This document shows, one piece after another, positions 54,175 through 62,320 of a stretch of DNA of 64,000 nucleotides (position 1 is the first letter of the stretch; every line of letters starts with the position of its first letter). A program made the translations under genes and the position numbers. The notes below the pieces were generated by a model. It saw nothing but the letters and a program-made list of their open reading frames with translations. It was not told where the DNA came from and did no database searches. The stretch comes from a virus, in the IMG/VR virus record IMGVR_UViG_3300028045_000008, positions 1 through 64,000 of that record, one strand, 5' to 3'.

Positions 54175-57100
54175 ATGGGACACTATCTTAATTTGCTGGA
54201 TGAGCTACCTGCAGAATCGCCCAGCGGGTGGGCCGCTGGAGCAGTAGGTAAAGCTGCAATTAGATCTTTGATAGAAGGCGATCTTTGGTATACATATGCC
54301 AAAGCCTCCCTAGGCTCTGTCGGTGGCATACAAACAGGTGGAGGCACGCACGGGGGGAGCACGAAAGAGAACCAGGGCTTCTTAATAGACGTTGCGAAAG
54401 CTATAGCGAAAGATTTGATAATAACAAAGACCTCAGATCTTCAAGCAGAATGGGATATGTTTATGGCCGGCACCCAAACTTTCAAGGAGTTCTATAGAAA
54501 TACAAACATATCACTCGACGCCCTCACCGATGCCTCCAGCTTGGATGACTCTGATAAAATTCGGAGAAATAATCCGGATACTTTGGCAGTAGATTTTTTA
54601 GCATACAATCTCATTAATAGCTCTACTTTCGCTAGCATAATATCCGCAGCAAAACTGGCTCGGAAACTCGGATACTTCAGCGGCGCCGGCATCGACGAAG
54701 TCTTCTACGATGCCAAGGCCCGCGCCTCCGCCCTCCTTGAAATGATCGGCGTAAAAGATGAGCAAGACTTACAAGCTTTAGAGGAAAGATTCAAGCAATC
54801 ACAACAATCAGCATCAGAAGCTAAAGCAGCATCAAAAGAAGATATAGAGAAGACAGAACAAGATATCAAAATTCACATGCAAGCCCTATTGGCTTCTTCT
54901 TTGGTAGAACTCTCAAAATTTAATAAAAATAATCGATCGTTAATGATGCCTCGATATTCAAAAACATATCTGCTCGACGGCCCTCCCTCTGAACTGGTGA
55001 ACAAATTAACATATGTACCAGGCTCAGAGAGCTTTATTAACTTGACAGTACCGGAAGCCTCCTCTTTGGTTCCGATGATAAAGCTTTGGAAAGTTCGATA
55101 TAACTCAAAAGGCGCTCTTGATCCTGATTTACCAGCAATCCCGTTAATCTTTAAAACTTTTACTGATACTGATTCCGATTTTATATCCGGTCATGGCGCC
55201 GGAAGGTCCGGTGTTGGAATAAAGTCTTTTGATTGGCAATATAACGGGACAAACCCAGCAACCGTAAAAAACGATATAACAGCCAAACTCGTATTATATT
55301 TTCAGAATTTCAATGATCTCTTGAAGGAACAAGAAGGCGGTTTTAAGTATGTTGATTTGCTGATTAGAAGCAGCCCAACAAGTGTAGAGGACAAAGAAAA
55401 GCCAATAGAGGACCAGAATGAAACAGACTGCCCAGAGAACGAGTCAACCACTGAAGGCGATTCTAAACATTACGAAATAAAGGCTACAGTCGGCTGGGCC
55501 CCAAACGTGCAATACGTTGAAGAGCATGGCAATCCTGACCTGGCAACTAGCATAAGAAATCAACAAGTGAGCTTGTTCCTGACACTAGTCGAGCACGAGT
55601 TTAAGATTACTCAACAGGGCACTTTTGAACTCACAATTGATTATCGAGGAAGAATAGACGGTATTATGATGGATAAACGAGCAGATGTCATTTTGGACGG
55701 AGAAGTTCGAAAGCAAATGTCTAAGCTGACCAAAGATCTCAAAGAGGCAGAATCAAATTGTTTCAAAGACGAAATAGGAGAAATAAAGGAGAGGATAGAG
55801 GATGTGAAAACAAGGGCGAAATTTGAATCACATACTAAAATATTCCAAGACCTGTTAGTCACCGGCCGCCTTTATTATGCTAAAATTAGCACAGACGATT
55901 GGGACGCTGCAGGCCAAAAAATAATAAATCTTAAGAAAGTCGACATTGGAATTCCAGCCGACGGCTCGACTGATCTGAAAGTACTGTATAAGGCATCTGA
56001 TGATATTCTGAACAAAGAGATGCAAATTGCTTTTGGCGACCGCCCAGATGTCATCGAGGGTGGTTGCGGTACCTCATACCAGAGTACTGCCGCCCTTGCA
56101 GCCTGGTACCTTGGAAACGTTGCTACCGCAGCCCATGCTGACAACGCCCTTACTTGGTGGAACCCGGTCGCCCATCTCGCTTCCGAGGGATTCCAATTCG
56201 CCGGCATAATCAACGAGGAGCCTGCCGCCTGGGAGCTATCCCAAGAAGATTCCGATTGGTGGAAATGCTTCAAGTTACAATATAATACCACAACTGGTCA
56301 GGAGCAACCCGAAGAAAAACCACTAGCCATCAAGCCCGTAGAATTTAAGCTTGGTCAACTTGGCGAGACATATGGTCTCCGCGAAGAAGACGGCTCTAAG
56401 ATTATCCCCTATTTCTTTCTTGGGGATTTGATAGACATTGCAGCCAGAAAGGCCCTCGGAGGCGAAAACTCGACAACAGATGAGAGTGAGGATGCCGCAG
56501 ATTTTCACCCAAATCGAGTTCAGAATCTGCAGATAATATTGGGATGTTTGGAGATAGCCCCTTATAGCGACCAAGATAGCTGGGAATATATTAATATTGG
56601 AGACATTCCAGTATGCCTCCCCTACTTCAGAGATTGGTGGGCGCGCCATACTACAAAGTCTTCAAAAAACAGTTACCCCCTAATTCAATTCATTCGAGAT
56701 TGTCTCAAAGATTTCGCGATGGAAGCTTTGGGCGATGATCTTTTCGATGGCCAGCGCTCTCAAAAGCTCATGATAAGGGACGCATCTATTAGTGTCCCGG
56801 CAAAACCAGGCGGAGGCAATCCGATAGAGGATCGGATCAACAAGGGGCTCGATAATGCAAACGAAAGGCGCCTGCTCAAAGCATCTAGGTTGGATCTAAA
56901 CAAGATAGATAACACTAGTCCGATGCAGGCTGTTAACCCGACCAACTTAACTCCAAATGACATGTATTTCTATAAGGTATTTTATTTGGTGAATGATTCC
57001 CCAGATTATCTAAATGGAAATAAACAAGAGGATTCAAAAAAGGGTATACAGCACATAGTCATGGGTTCTAGATCTGGGCTTCTAAAGGAAGCTAGTTTTT

Positions 57101-57537
57101 CAAGGTCGACCTCTCCCGGCCTCCGAGAACAGAGAGTGATAGAAGAGTCAGAATTTAATCCGCTGTCTCACCTGGCAGACGTTTATAATATAAGTGCCAG
57201 GATGATAGGAAATACTATGTTCTTTCCAGGCCAATATATTTACTTAAACCCAATCGGCTTCGGCACCAAACTTGGCAACCCTGCGGACCCCGGCTCTCCA
57301 TCTCGTGCGATGGGCCTGGGAGGTTATCACTTGGTAACGCAAGTTTCTAGCTTCATAGATGAGGGAAAATTCGAAACAACCGTCGAAGCTCTATGGGAGA
57401 CAAGTGGTGGCCCTTGCGCCCGCAGAAACGACAGAGGGCAAAAGACAGAAAAAGGGAATTGTTCCAGCGATGCTTCAAATACGGCTCTCTCTAGTCCGAC
57501 ACCCTCCCCCGAAAGCAATATAGAACTTCCAGAATAA
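54175..57537 (+). CDS. Large baseplate protein, probable hub, 1120 residues
   Basis: No full-length family is recognised. There are two regions (near residues 345-400 and 425-480) with repeated pattern FDWQYNGTNPATVKNDITAK and VGWAPN, suggesting duplicated beta domains. A helical coiled coil lies near 200-240 and another near 500-560. The C-terminus has YNISARMIGNTMFFPGQYIY, then GGYHLVTQVSSFIDEGKFET, the usual ending of phage hub/D-type proteins (a strand pair before T-V-E-A-x-W). It follows gp53-like directly. Hub function is inferred from this ending and from position. Confidence 0.6.
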   Translation: MGHYLNLLDELPAESPSGWAAGAVGKAAIRSLIEGDLWYTYAKASLGSVGGIQTGGGTHGGSTKENQGFLIDVAKAIAKDLIITKTSDLQAEWDMFMAGTQTFKEFYRNTNISLDALTDASSLDDSDKIRRNNPDTLAVDFLAYNLINSSTFASIISAAKLARKLGYFSGAGIDEVFYDAKARASALLEMIGVKDEQDLQALEERFKQSQQSASEAKAASKEDIEKTEQDIKIHMQALLASSLVELSKFNKNNRSLMMPRYSKTYLLDGPPSELVNKLTYVPGSESFINLTVPEASSLVPMIKLWKVRYNSKGALDPDLPAIPLIFKTFTDTDSDFISGHGAGRSGVGIKSFDWQYNGTNPATVKNDITAKLVLYFQNFNDLLKEQEGGFKYVDLLIRSSPTSVEDKEKPIEDQNETDCPENESTTEGDSKHYEIKATVGWAPNVQYVEEHGNPDLATSIRNQQVSLFLTLVEHEFKITQQGTFELTIDYRGRIDGIMMDKRADVILDGEVRKQMSKLTKDLKEAESNCFKDEIGEIKERIEDVKTRAKFESHTKIFQDLLVTGRLYYAKISTDDWDAAGQKIINLKKVDIGIPADGSTDLKVLYKASDDILNKEMQIAFGDRPDVIEGGCGTSYQSTAALAAWYLGNVATAAHADNALTWWNPVAHLASEGFQFAGIINEEPAAWELSQEDSDWWKCFKLQYNTTTGQEQPEEKPLAIKPVEFKLGQLGETYGLREEDGSKIIPYFFLGDLIDIAARKALGGENSTTDESEDAADFHPNRVQNLQIILGCLEIAPYSDQDSWEYINIGDIPVCLPYFRDWWARHTTKSSKNSYPLIQFIRDCLKDFAMEALGDDLFDGQRSQKLMIRDASISVPAKPGGGNPIEDRINKGLDNANERRLLKASRLDLNKIDNTSPMQAVNPTNLTPNDMYFYKVFYLVNDSPDYLNGNKQEDSKKGIQHIVMGSRSGLLKEASFSRSTSPGLREQRVIEESEFNPLSHLADVYNISARMIGNTMFFPGQYIYLNPIGFGTKLGNPADPGSPSRAMGLGGYHLVTQVSSFIDEGKFETTVEALWETSGGPCARRNDRGQKTEKGNCSSDASNTALSSPTPSPESNIELPE

Positions 57538-57552
57538 AGGGCAATAATAGAA

Positions 57553-58839
57553 ATGGCTAACAATTTTTTAATCAATAATGATATTTTTTTCGGAAAGAAT
57601 GATTTAGATTCACAAGATCACTTTTATTCTAGAATGGCTTATTCTGTTTATGCTTTCCGGGATCACGAAGAGATGAAGAAGAAGGGGGTGATTAGAGATT
57701 TCTGGTTTGCAGAGAATATGCTATATGGAAAGATAAACGCATCGTTTTTCGCTATTGAGCCTCGCCATGAGAGATTGGTACCCATTCCGGGAACTGATGA
57801 TCAATTTACTTTCCCTTTTATTATCTCTGCGTATGGGGAGTTCGAAAAAGAGATCAGGAATGCCATTTTATCTGGAAAAATCGGAAGCATGCCGTTTTTG
57901 AGAAAACTTAAAGTTCACAAATCAACAGAATCAATAAATCGACTATACTCTAACTTAGCTACCATCATAACATCCAGAATGGTCAGGTTCTTAACTCAAA
58001 CTAGAAGGTCAGATAAAATATTTAGCTTTGAGGACTTTATGCTACATTTCGAAGACTTTGTTCTGGAATTCAGCCTAAATAATATCGTAACAAAATCTTC
58101 TTTTGTGATGTCTAATGACGTCGGCCTCCCACATACTGGCCTGTCACTTGAACTCGCCGACGCGGATTATGCATCTGATTTCGAAAAAATCGAGAACTTC
58201 ATAGATGATCCAGAATATGCATATTACCTCAAGGTAGCCGAAAAATATGGATTTTATGTGGATAAGAACGTGCCCTGGCGCCTTGTTGCTAATCTATCAT
58301 CACGACCCATGCAACTCTTCATAGAAGAGACTGGCGCGCCTAGCGACCTACAGTCGCTGCTTACCGCTAACTTTAGAAAAGCCTATATGAATGACCTAGG
58401 ACTTCTGAAATTCTCGGCATATAACGCTTATAGTACCATAGTTTCATCGCGCCCGAATGTCTCGAAGTCTTTTCAAGAAGGCGGAAAGCTCTTCACTTCA
58501 TTTAAAAAAAGAATGCCTGTGACTCCTGATGAAGTCGACATTCTATATCCAGATGAGAAGTGGCTTCAACTATACATCAAGGTCAAGAACAATGAAAAGA
58601 AATTAAATTTTAATGAGCCTGAGATCAAGAGAATAACAAAAAATTCAATTAGTTTAAAGAATTTGCTTGACACGAGGGAAGCAATGGGCTATATTAATAG
58701 AGTATTTCGAGATATTCCGTCACTAGAAGGATCCTTTAATGATTTGCAAAATAAGAATTTCTTTAAGGGAATCAAGGACCGCCCATTCTCGGATTATAGA
58801 AATTTCCTAACTAAGACAGCTAAAATAAAAAAGAGGTAG
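57553..58839 (+). CDS. Structural-region protein of unknown function, 428 residues
   Basis: A soluble, Phe/Tyr/Lys-rich mixed protein with no recognised domain. It begins 15 bases after the probable hub gene, behind AAAGGGCAATAATAG. The 3-prime end contains a consensus sigma70-type promoter (58667-58695) that probably serves the DNA polymerase gene downstream, so this gene marks the border between tail and DNA blocks. A baseplate function is inferred from position. Confidence 0.65.
   Translation: MANNFLINNDIFFGKNDLDSQDHFYSRMAYSVYAFRDHEEMKKKGVIRDFWFAENMLYGKINASFFAIEPRHERLVPIPGTDDQFTFPFIISAYGEFEKEIRNAILSGKIGSMPFLRKLKVHKSTESINRLYSNLATIITSRMVRFLTQTRRSDKIFSFEDFMLHFEDFVLEFSLNNIVTKSSFVMSNDVGLPHTGLSLELADADYASDFEKIENFIDDPEYAYYLKVAEKYGFYVDKNVPWRLVANLSSRPMQLFIEETGAPSDLQSLLTANFRKAYMNDLGLLKFSAYNAYSTIVSSRPNVSKSFQEGGKLFTSFKKRMPVTPDEVDILYPDEKWLQLYIKVKNNEKKLNFNEPEIKRITKNSISLKNLLDTREAMGYINRVFRDIPSLEGSFNDLQNKNFFKGIKDRPFSDYRNFLTKTAKIKKR
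58667..58695 (+). promoter_or_regulatory. Consensus sigma70-type promoter before the DNA polymerase
   Basis: TTGACA (58667-58672), 17 bases, TATATT (58690-58695). It lies inside the 3-prime end of the upstream structural-region gene, about 145 bases before the polymerase start at 58842. Confidence 0.65.
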
Positions 58840-58841
58840 TA

Positions 58842-60032
58842 TTGCTTTTCCAGACGCTTGACGATAAAAGAGAGTGCGTTGGTATATATTGTGATGGCGC
58901 TCTTTCGTTTGATATTTCTATCTTGGCCGGCCTGACTCACACCTGGTCATACTCTAGTTTCCTCTCTGGCCATGAAGTGGAATATGCCAAGATATACTGT
59001 GGGGGATTATCATTGCGAGAAGCGTGTCCAACCCACCTAACAGAGCGCTGGGAGCGTGTTGAGGAAAAGCTCAAAGCTTTGCTCAAATCTTTTCATACGG
59101 CCCGTGTATCGCTCAATGAGAACTGTTTTTTTGACTTAGTGCCTAAAAGGTTTCTTTTAGAAATGTGCTATGTGAAGGATATGATCTGTAAGCATGTTTT
59201 TGAAAACTATGAGAAGCCAGCGAACTATGAGCATACACTCTCTCTGATCAAAAATATTGAAGACATTAAGTACAGGAAATTGAATATAAATCCCAAAAAC
59301 CTGTCATTCTATAAGTCAAAGCACAGGAAGTTCTCACGAAAACTGAGAGAGATAGGGCCTTATTGCAAATTCAATATTAATGGCACTAAGACAGGCCGCC
59401 TGACAACTACTGCAGCTAGCTTCCCAATCTTGACTCTGGATAAGGAGTTTCGCTGCGTAATCGAGCCCTCGAATGATTACTTTGTCGAACTTGACTTCAA
59501 TGCAGCAGAGTTGAGAACACTCTTGGCGCTCCAGGGAAAACCCCAGCCAGTTGAAGATATCCACGAATGGAATATTAGAAATGTCTTCCGCGGCGCCGGC
59601 ACCAGGAATGAGGCCAAGAAGAGGATTTTTGCTTGGCTATATAATCCTAAGAGTCATGATCGTATGTGCGAGAAGATATACGATCGAAACACTGTGGTAC
59701 AAAAGTACTTCACCCAGGGCCAAGTGAGAACCTTTTTTAACAAAGTAATTCCTTCGGAAGAGAGAACAGCCCTGAACTACATCATTCAGAGCACATGTGC
59801 CGAGAATGTTTTGAGACAAATGGCGAAAGTATCTAATTATTTAGTAGGGATGGACTCACACCTGGCTTTTCCAGTACACGATTCAGTGGTTTTAGACATG
59901 ACAAAGGAAGATTTAAGAAGACTTCCTGAGATTATAGAGATATTTTCGAACACAGAGTTGGGAAAGTTTAAAGTTAATGTGAGTCATGGCCCAAATTTTG
60001 GCAAACTAGTAAACATGGAGGTTCAGCTTTGA
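58842..60032 (+). CDS. Short family A DNA polymerase without a visible exonuclease domain
   Basis: 396 residues, with the catalytic part from about 175. TKTGRLTT (182-189) precedes motif A VELDFNAAELR (Asp218, Glu223), motif B RNEAKKRIFAWLYNP (Lys260, Phe263, Tyr267) and motif C AFPVHDSVVLD (His346, Asp347). The metal-binding aspartates are kept, but the usual motif C glutamate (HDE in Pol I) is serine. The N-terminal 170 residues show no intact 3-5 exonuclease motif. T4 itself uses a family B enzyme. The TTG start at 58842 follows GAGG by 5 bases. It could be the replicative enzyme or a repair/gap-filling polymerase. Confidence 0.85.
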   Translation: MLFQTLDDKRECVGIYCDGALSFDISILAGLTHTWSYSSFLSGHEVEYAKIYCGGLSLREACPTHLTERWERVEEKLKALLKSFHTARVSLNENCFFDLVPKRFLLEMCYVKDMICKHVFENYEKPANYEHTLSLIKNIEDIKYRKLNINPKNLSFYKSKHRKFSRKLREIGPYCKFNINGTKTGRLTTTAASFPILTLDKEFRCVIEPSNDYFVELDFNAAELRTLLALQGKPQPVEDIHEWNIRNVFRGAGTRNEAKKRIFAWLYNPKSHDRMCEKIYDRNTVVQKYFTQGQVRTFFNKVIPSEERTALNYIIQSTCAENVLRQMAKVSNYLVGMDSHLAFPVHDSVVLDMTKEDLRRLPEIIEIFSNTELGKFKVNVSHGPNFGKLVNMEVQL

Positions 60033-60868
60033 ATATTATAGGCCTGGGTTCCGCAGGAGTTAAGATTGCGGATTGTTTTGGAAAATATCCTCAATATGAT
60101 ATCTATAAGATCGATGTGGGCCTGGAGGGAGAGCGCTGTTATGCACTTCCTGAGTGCGATTCAGCCGAAGAGTATGAAACCGTCAAACTCCCGAGGATAA
60201 AGACCTTCTTCAAGGGACTCAAGGGCGAGGCGCTTGTCATCATTGGCGGGTCTGGAAAGGTATCGTGTGCCTCACTTCGAATTCTTGAAAATATCAGGAG
60301 CCTGTCAATCTCGATTATGTATATAAAGCCAGACATGTCCCTGTTGGGTGGTACTCCGCTGCTCCGCGAGAAGGTTGTATTCGGGGTACTCCAGGAATAC
60401 GCGAGATCCGGAGTTTTTGAGAAGATGTATCTTATATCAAACGAAGCACTGGATGAAATTATCGACGGCGCGCCAATTATCGGATATCACGATAAGCTGA
60501 ACGAGGTATTGGTACCAGCATTCCATATGATAAAGGTCTTTGATAATACAGACCCCGTGATTGGAAAGATTGAGAAGTCAAAGATAACACATCGAATTAC
60601 TACCATCGGCATATACGATGCAGCCAAGAATAAGGAAAAAAAGTTTTTTTCGCTTGACAATGTGAGAGAAAAATGCTATATTTATGGTATCAATGAAGAA
60701 AAACTTAAGAATGATGGTAAATTGTTTAAAAAAATAATGAGTCAAATAAAGTCAAAATCGGAAGAAAATGTTAAGGTATCTTATGCCATTTATTCTACTG
60801 ATTATGATTACGATATCGCATATGTCATCGAAAGGACTCCATGCATTCAAAATAAAAATAACGAATAA
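60029..60868 (+). CDS. Tubulin/FtsZ-like protein (divergent)
   Basis: 279 residues, TTG start overlapping the polymerase stop by 4 bases and preceded by TGGAGG. The start IIGLGSAGVKIADCF (residues 3-17) resembles the first glycine-rich loop of FtsZ/tubulin relatives. VIIGGSGKVSCASLRILE (70-87) sits where the GGGTGSG signature would be. The order of strands after that (SIMYIKPDMSLL, then MYLISNEALDEII) is compatible. The signature is degenerate and the protein is shorter than FtsZ (about 380), so polymer formation or GTP binding is not assured. A Rossmann-type protein of another kind remains possible. A consensus promoter lies in its 3-prime part. Confidence 0.55.
   Translation: MNIIGLGSAGVKIADCFGKYPQYDIYKIDVGLEGERCYALPECDSAEEYETVKLPRIKTFFKGLKGEALVIIGGSGKVSCASLRILENIRSLSISIMYIKPDMSLLGGTPLLREKVVFGVLQEYARSGVFEKMYLISNEALDEIIDGAPIIGYHDKLNEVLVPAFHMIKVFDNTDPVIGKIEKSKITHRITTIGIYDAAKNKEKKFFSLDNVREKCYIYGINEEKLKNDGKLFKKIMSQIKSKSEENVKVSYAIYSTDYDYDIAYVIERTPCIQNKNNE
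60654..60682 (+). promoter_or_regulatory. Consensus sigma70-type promoter inside the tubulin-like gene
   Basis: TTGACA (60654-60659), 17 bases ending in TGC (extended -10), TATATT (60677-60682). It is the distal member of a tandem pair upstream of the SSB gene. Confidence 0.65.
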
Positions 60869-60883
60869 AGTTTCAGAAAGTCC

Positions 60884-60912
60884 TTGACAATCTGGGGAGG
60901 TTATGTTATATT
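60884..60912 (+). promoter_or_regulatory. Consensus sigma70-type promoter for SSB
   Basis: TTGACA (60884-60889), 17 bases ending in TGT (extended -10), TATATT (60907-60912). The expected transcript start is near 60919, giving a leader of roughly 100 bases before the SSB start at 61023. Confidence 0.82.
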
Positions 60913-60921
60913 AGTATTACA

Positions 60922-61001
60922 ATGATGGCAGTATTGCTGTCATTATCTTAAACAAAATTAGCAGAATAAGAGATTTGTTATTCTGACTTTAGCCAATCGG
61001 C
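60922..61001 (+). promoter_or_regulatory. Structured leader of the SSB mRNA (two to three hairpins)
   Basis: Hairpin 1: 60922-60931 with 60937-60946, 10 pairs including two G-U. Hairpin 2: CAGAATAA (60962-60969) with TTATTCTG (60978-60985), a perfect 8-pair stem with an 8-base loop. A minor GCC/GGC stem lies at 60992-61001. In T4 the gene 32 leader carries a structured operator through which gp32 represses its own translation, so a similar control is plausible here. Confidence 0.6.
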
Positions 61002-61022
61002 AAACTACTAGGAGAAAAATAA

Positions 61023-61814
61023 ATGGGATTAGATTTAACAAAAATTCAAGCACGGCTTGATAACGTAAAGAGCAACGGCAAAGCCGGAGGTTCCTTCTGG
61101 CGCCCACAGGATGGTCAGCAGGTTATCCGTATCGTTCCGACTTCGGACGGTGACCCTTTCAAGGATTATTGGTTTCACTATAACCTCGGCCCAGAGCAAC
61201 GCGGTGGATTGATATGTCCGAAGAAAAATCATGGAGATGATTGCCCTATCTGTGACTTCAAGGATCAGCTTTGGAAGGAATATAATAGCACGCAAGACAC
61301 AGACACTCTTAAGTTGGCCAAGGATATGACACCTCGACAACGCTTCTTCTCTCCAGTAATGGTCCGAGGGGAAGAGTCTGGTGGAATTCGAATCTGGGGA
61401 TATGGCAAAGAAGCTTACACCTCGTTGTTGAATCTGGTTCTAAATCCCGAATACGGAGATATCACTGACGTCGACGCAGGGACAGATCTGACTTTGACGT
61501 ATGGCAAGCCTCCTGGCGCTAACTTCCCAAAGACAACTTTGACACCTCGGCGCCGCACTTCTCCGCTTTGTGATGAAGCTGTTGGCGGCGATGAAGAGTG
61601 CTCACGCCTGCTGGAGAATATTCCAAACTTCGACAATCTCTTTCCGACCAAGTCCTTAGAGGAGGTTCAAGAGGCCCTCGATTCCTTCATGGCTTCGCTT
61701 GGAGACTCCGCCGACCCTGTCGCCGGAATTGATCTAACAGACTCGGAAGCTTATAAACCAGCCTCTAGTTCAACTGAAGTTTTGTCAGCTTTCAACGAGC
61801 TAACAGGAAATTAA
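61023..61814 (+). CDS. 32: Single-stranded DNA-binding protein (gp32-like)
   Basis: 263 residues (T4 gp32 is 301). The OB-fold start FWRPQDGQQVIRIVP (25-39) and a metal site built from Cys65, His70, Cys74 and Cys77 (CPKKNHGDDCPIC) are typical of gp32-type proteins in marine T4-like phages. The C-terminal 50 residues are moderately acidic, the expected partner-binding tail, but less acidic than in T4. It covers single-stranded DNA during replication and recombination with UvsX. It has its own consensus promoter and hairpin leader; AGGAG lies 8 bases before the ATG. Confidence 0.9.
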   Translation: MGLDLTKIQARLDNVKSNGKAGGSFWRPQDGQQVIRIVPTSDGDPFKDYWFHYNLGPEQRGGLICPKKNHGDDCPICDFKDQLWKEYNSTQDTDTLKLAKDMTPRQRFFSPVMVRGEESGGIRIWGYGKEAYTSLLNLVLNPEYGDITDVDAGTDLTLTYGKPPGANFPKTTLTPRRRTSPLCDEAVGGDEECSRLLENIPNFDNLFPTKSLEEVQEALDSFMASLGDSADPVAGIDLTDSEAYKPASSSTEVLSAFNELTGN

Positions 61815-61828
61815 AAACATGCCGCAGG

Positions 61829-61852
61829 GAGGCACGGGTTTACAGGTGCCTC
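61829..61852 (+). other. Hairpin between the SSB and FKBP genes
   Basis: GAGGCAC (61829-61835) and GTGCCTC (61846-61852) form a perfect 7-pair stem with a 10-base loop. No T run follows, so it is more likely an attenuating or mRNA-stabilising element than a full terminator. Confidence 0.5.
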
Positions 61853-61876
61853 AAACTTAAAAAATAAAGGATTATT

Positions 61877-62320
61877 ATGTCGACAGTAAAAAATGGTGAT
61901 CACGTTTTGGTTAATTACCGCGGGACACTTGAAGATGGAGCAGAATTTGATAACTCATATACTCGCGGAGAGCCCTTGGCAGTCAAAGTGGGAGATGAAA
62001 GGTTGATCGCCGGCTTTAGCAACGCTATTGTAGGTATGTCAATCGGAGAGAAGAAAGAGGCGCTGCTAGCCCCAGAAGATGCCTATGGCCCACCCAACCC
62101 CGCCGCAGTGACACACATCGATCGTTCTGCGTTCCCGGAAGATTTGGAACTACAAGTTGGTATGCCAATCCCACTATCGAATGCAGAAGGCTCAACGGCA
62201 GTCGGACATGTAACTCAAATTAATGAGCAAGCTATTACGGTCGACTTGAACCACCCCCTTGCAGGAAAGAGCCTATTGTTTGAAATTGAACTGGTCGAGA
62301 TCACAGAAGAAGGAACATAG
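61877..62320 (+). CDS. FKBP-type peptidyl-prolyl isomerase (SlyD/FkpB-like)
   Basis: 147 residues. The FKBP core is visible as VLVNYRGTLEDGAEFDNS (11-28), then LIAGFSNAIVGMSIGEKK and a closing LLFEIELVEI strand. Between them AYGPPNPAAVTHIDRSAFPE marks the IF (insert-in-flap) chaperone domain of SlyD/FkpB-type enzymes. It lacks the His/Cys-rich metal-binding tail of E. coli SlyD. It would catalyse prolyl cis-trans isomerisation and hold folding clients in the cytoplasm. Its place between SSB and UvsX, ending one base before the UvsX start, suggests co-expression with early DNA proteins. Confidence 0.9.
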   Translation: MSTVKNGDHVLVNYRGTLEDGAEFDNSYTRGEPLAVKVGDERLIAGFSNAIVGMSIGEKKEALLAPEDAYGPPNPAAVTHIDRSAFPEDLELQVGMPIPLSNAEGSTAVGHVTQINEQAITVDLNHPLAGKSLLFEIELVEITEEGT

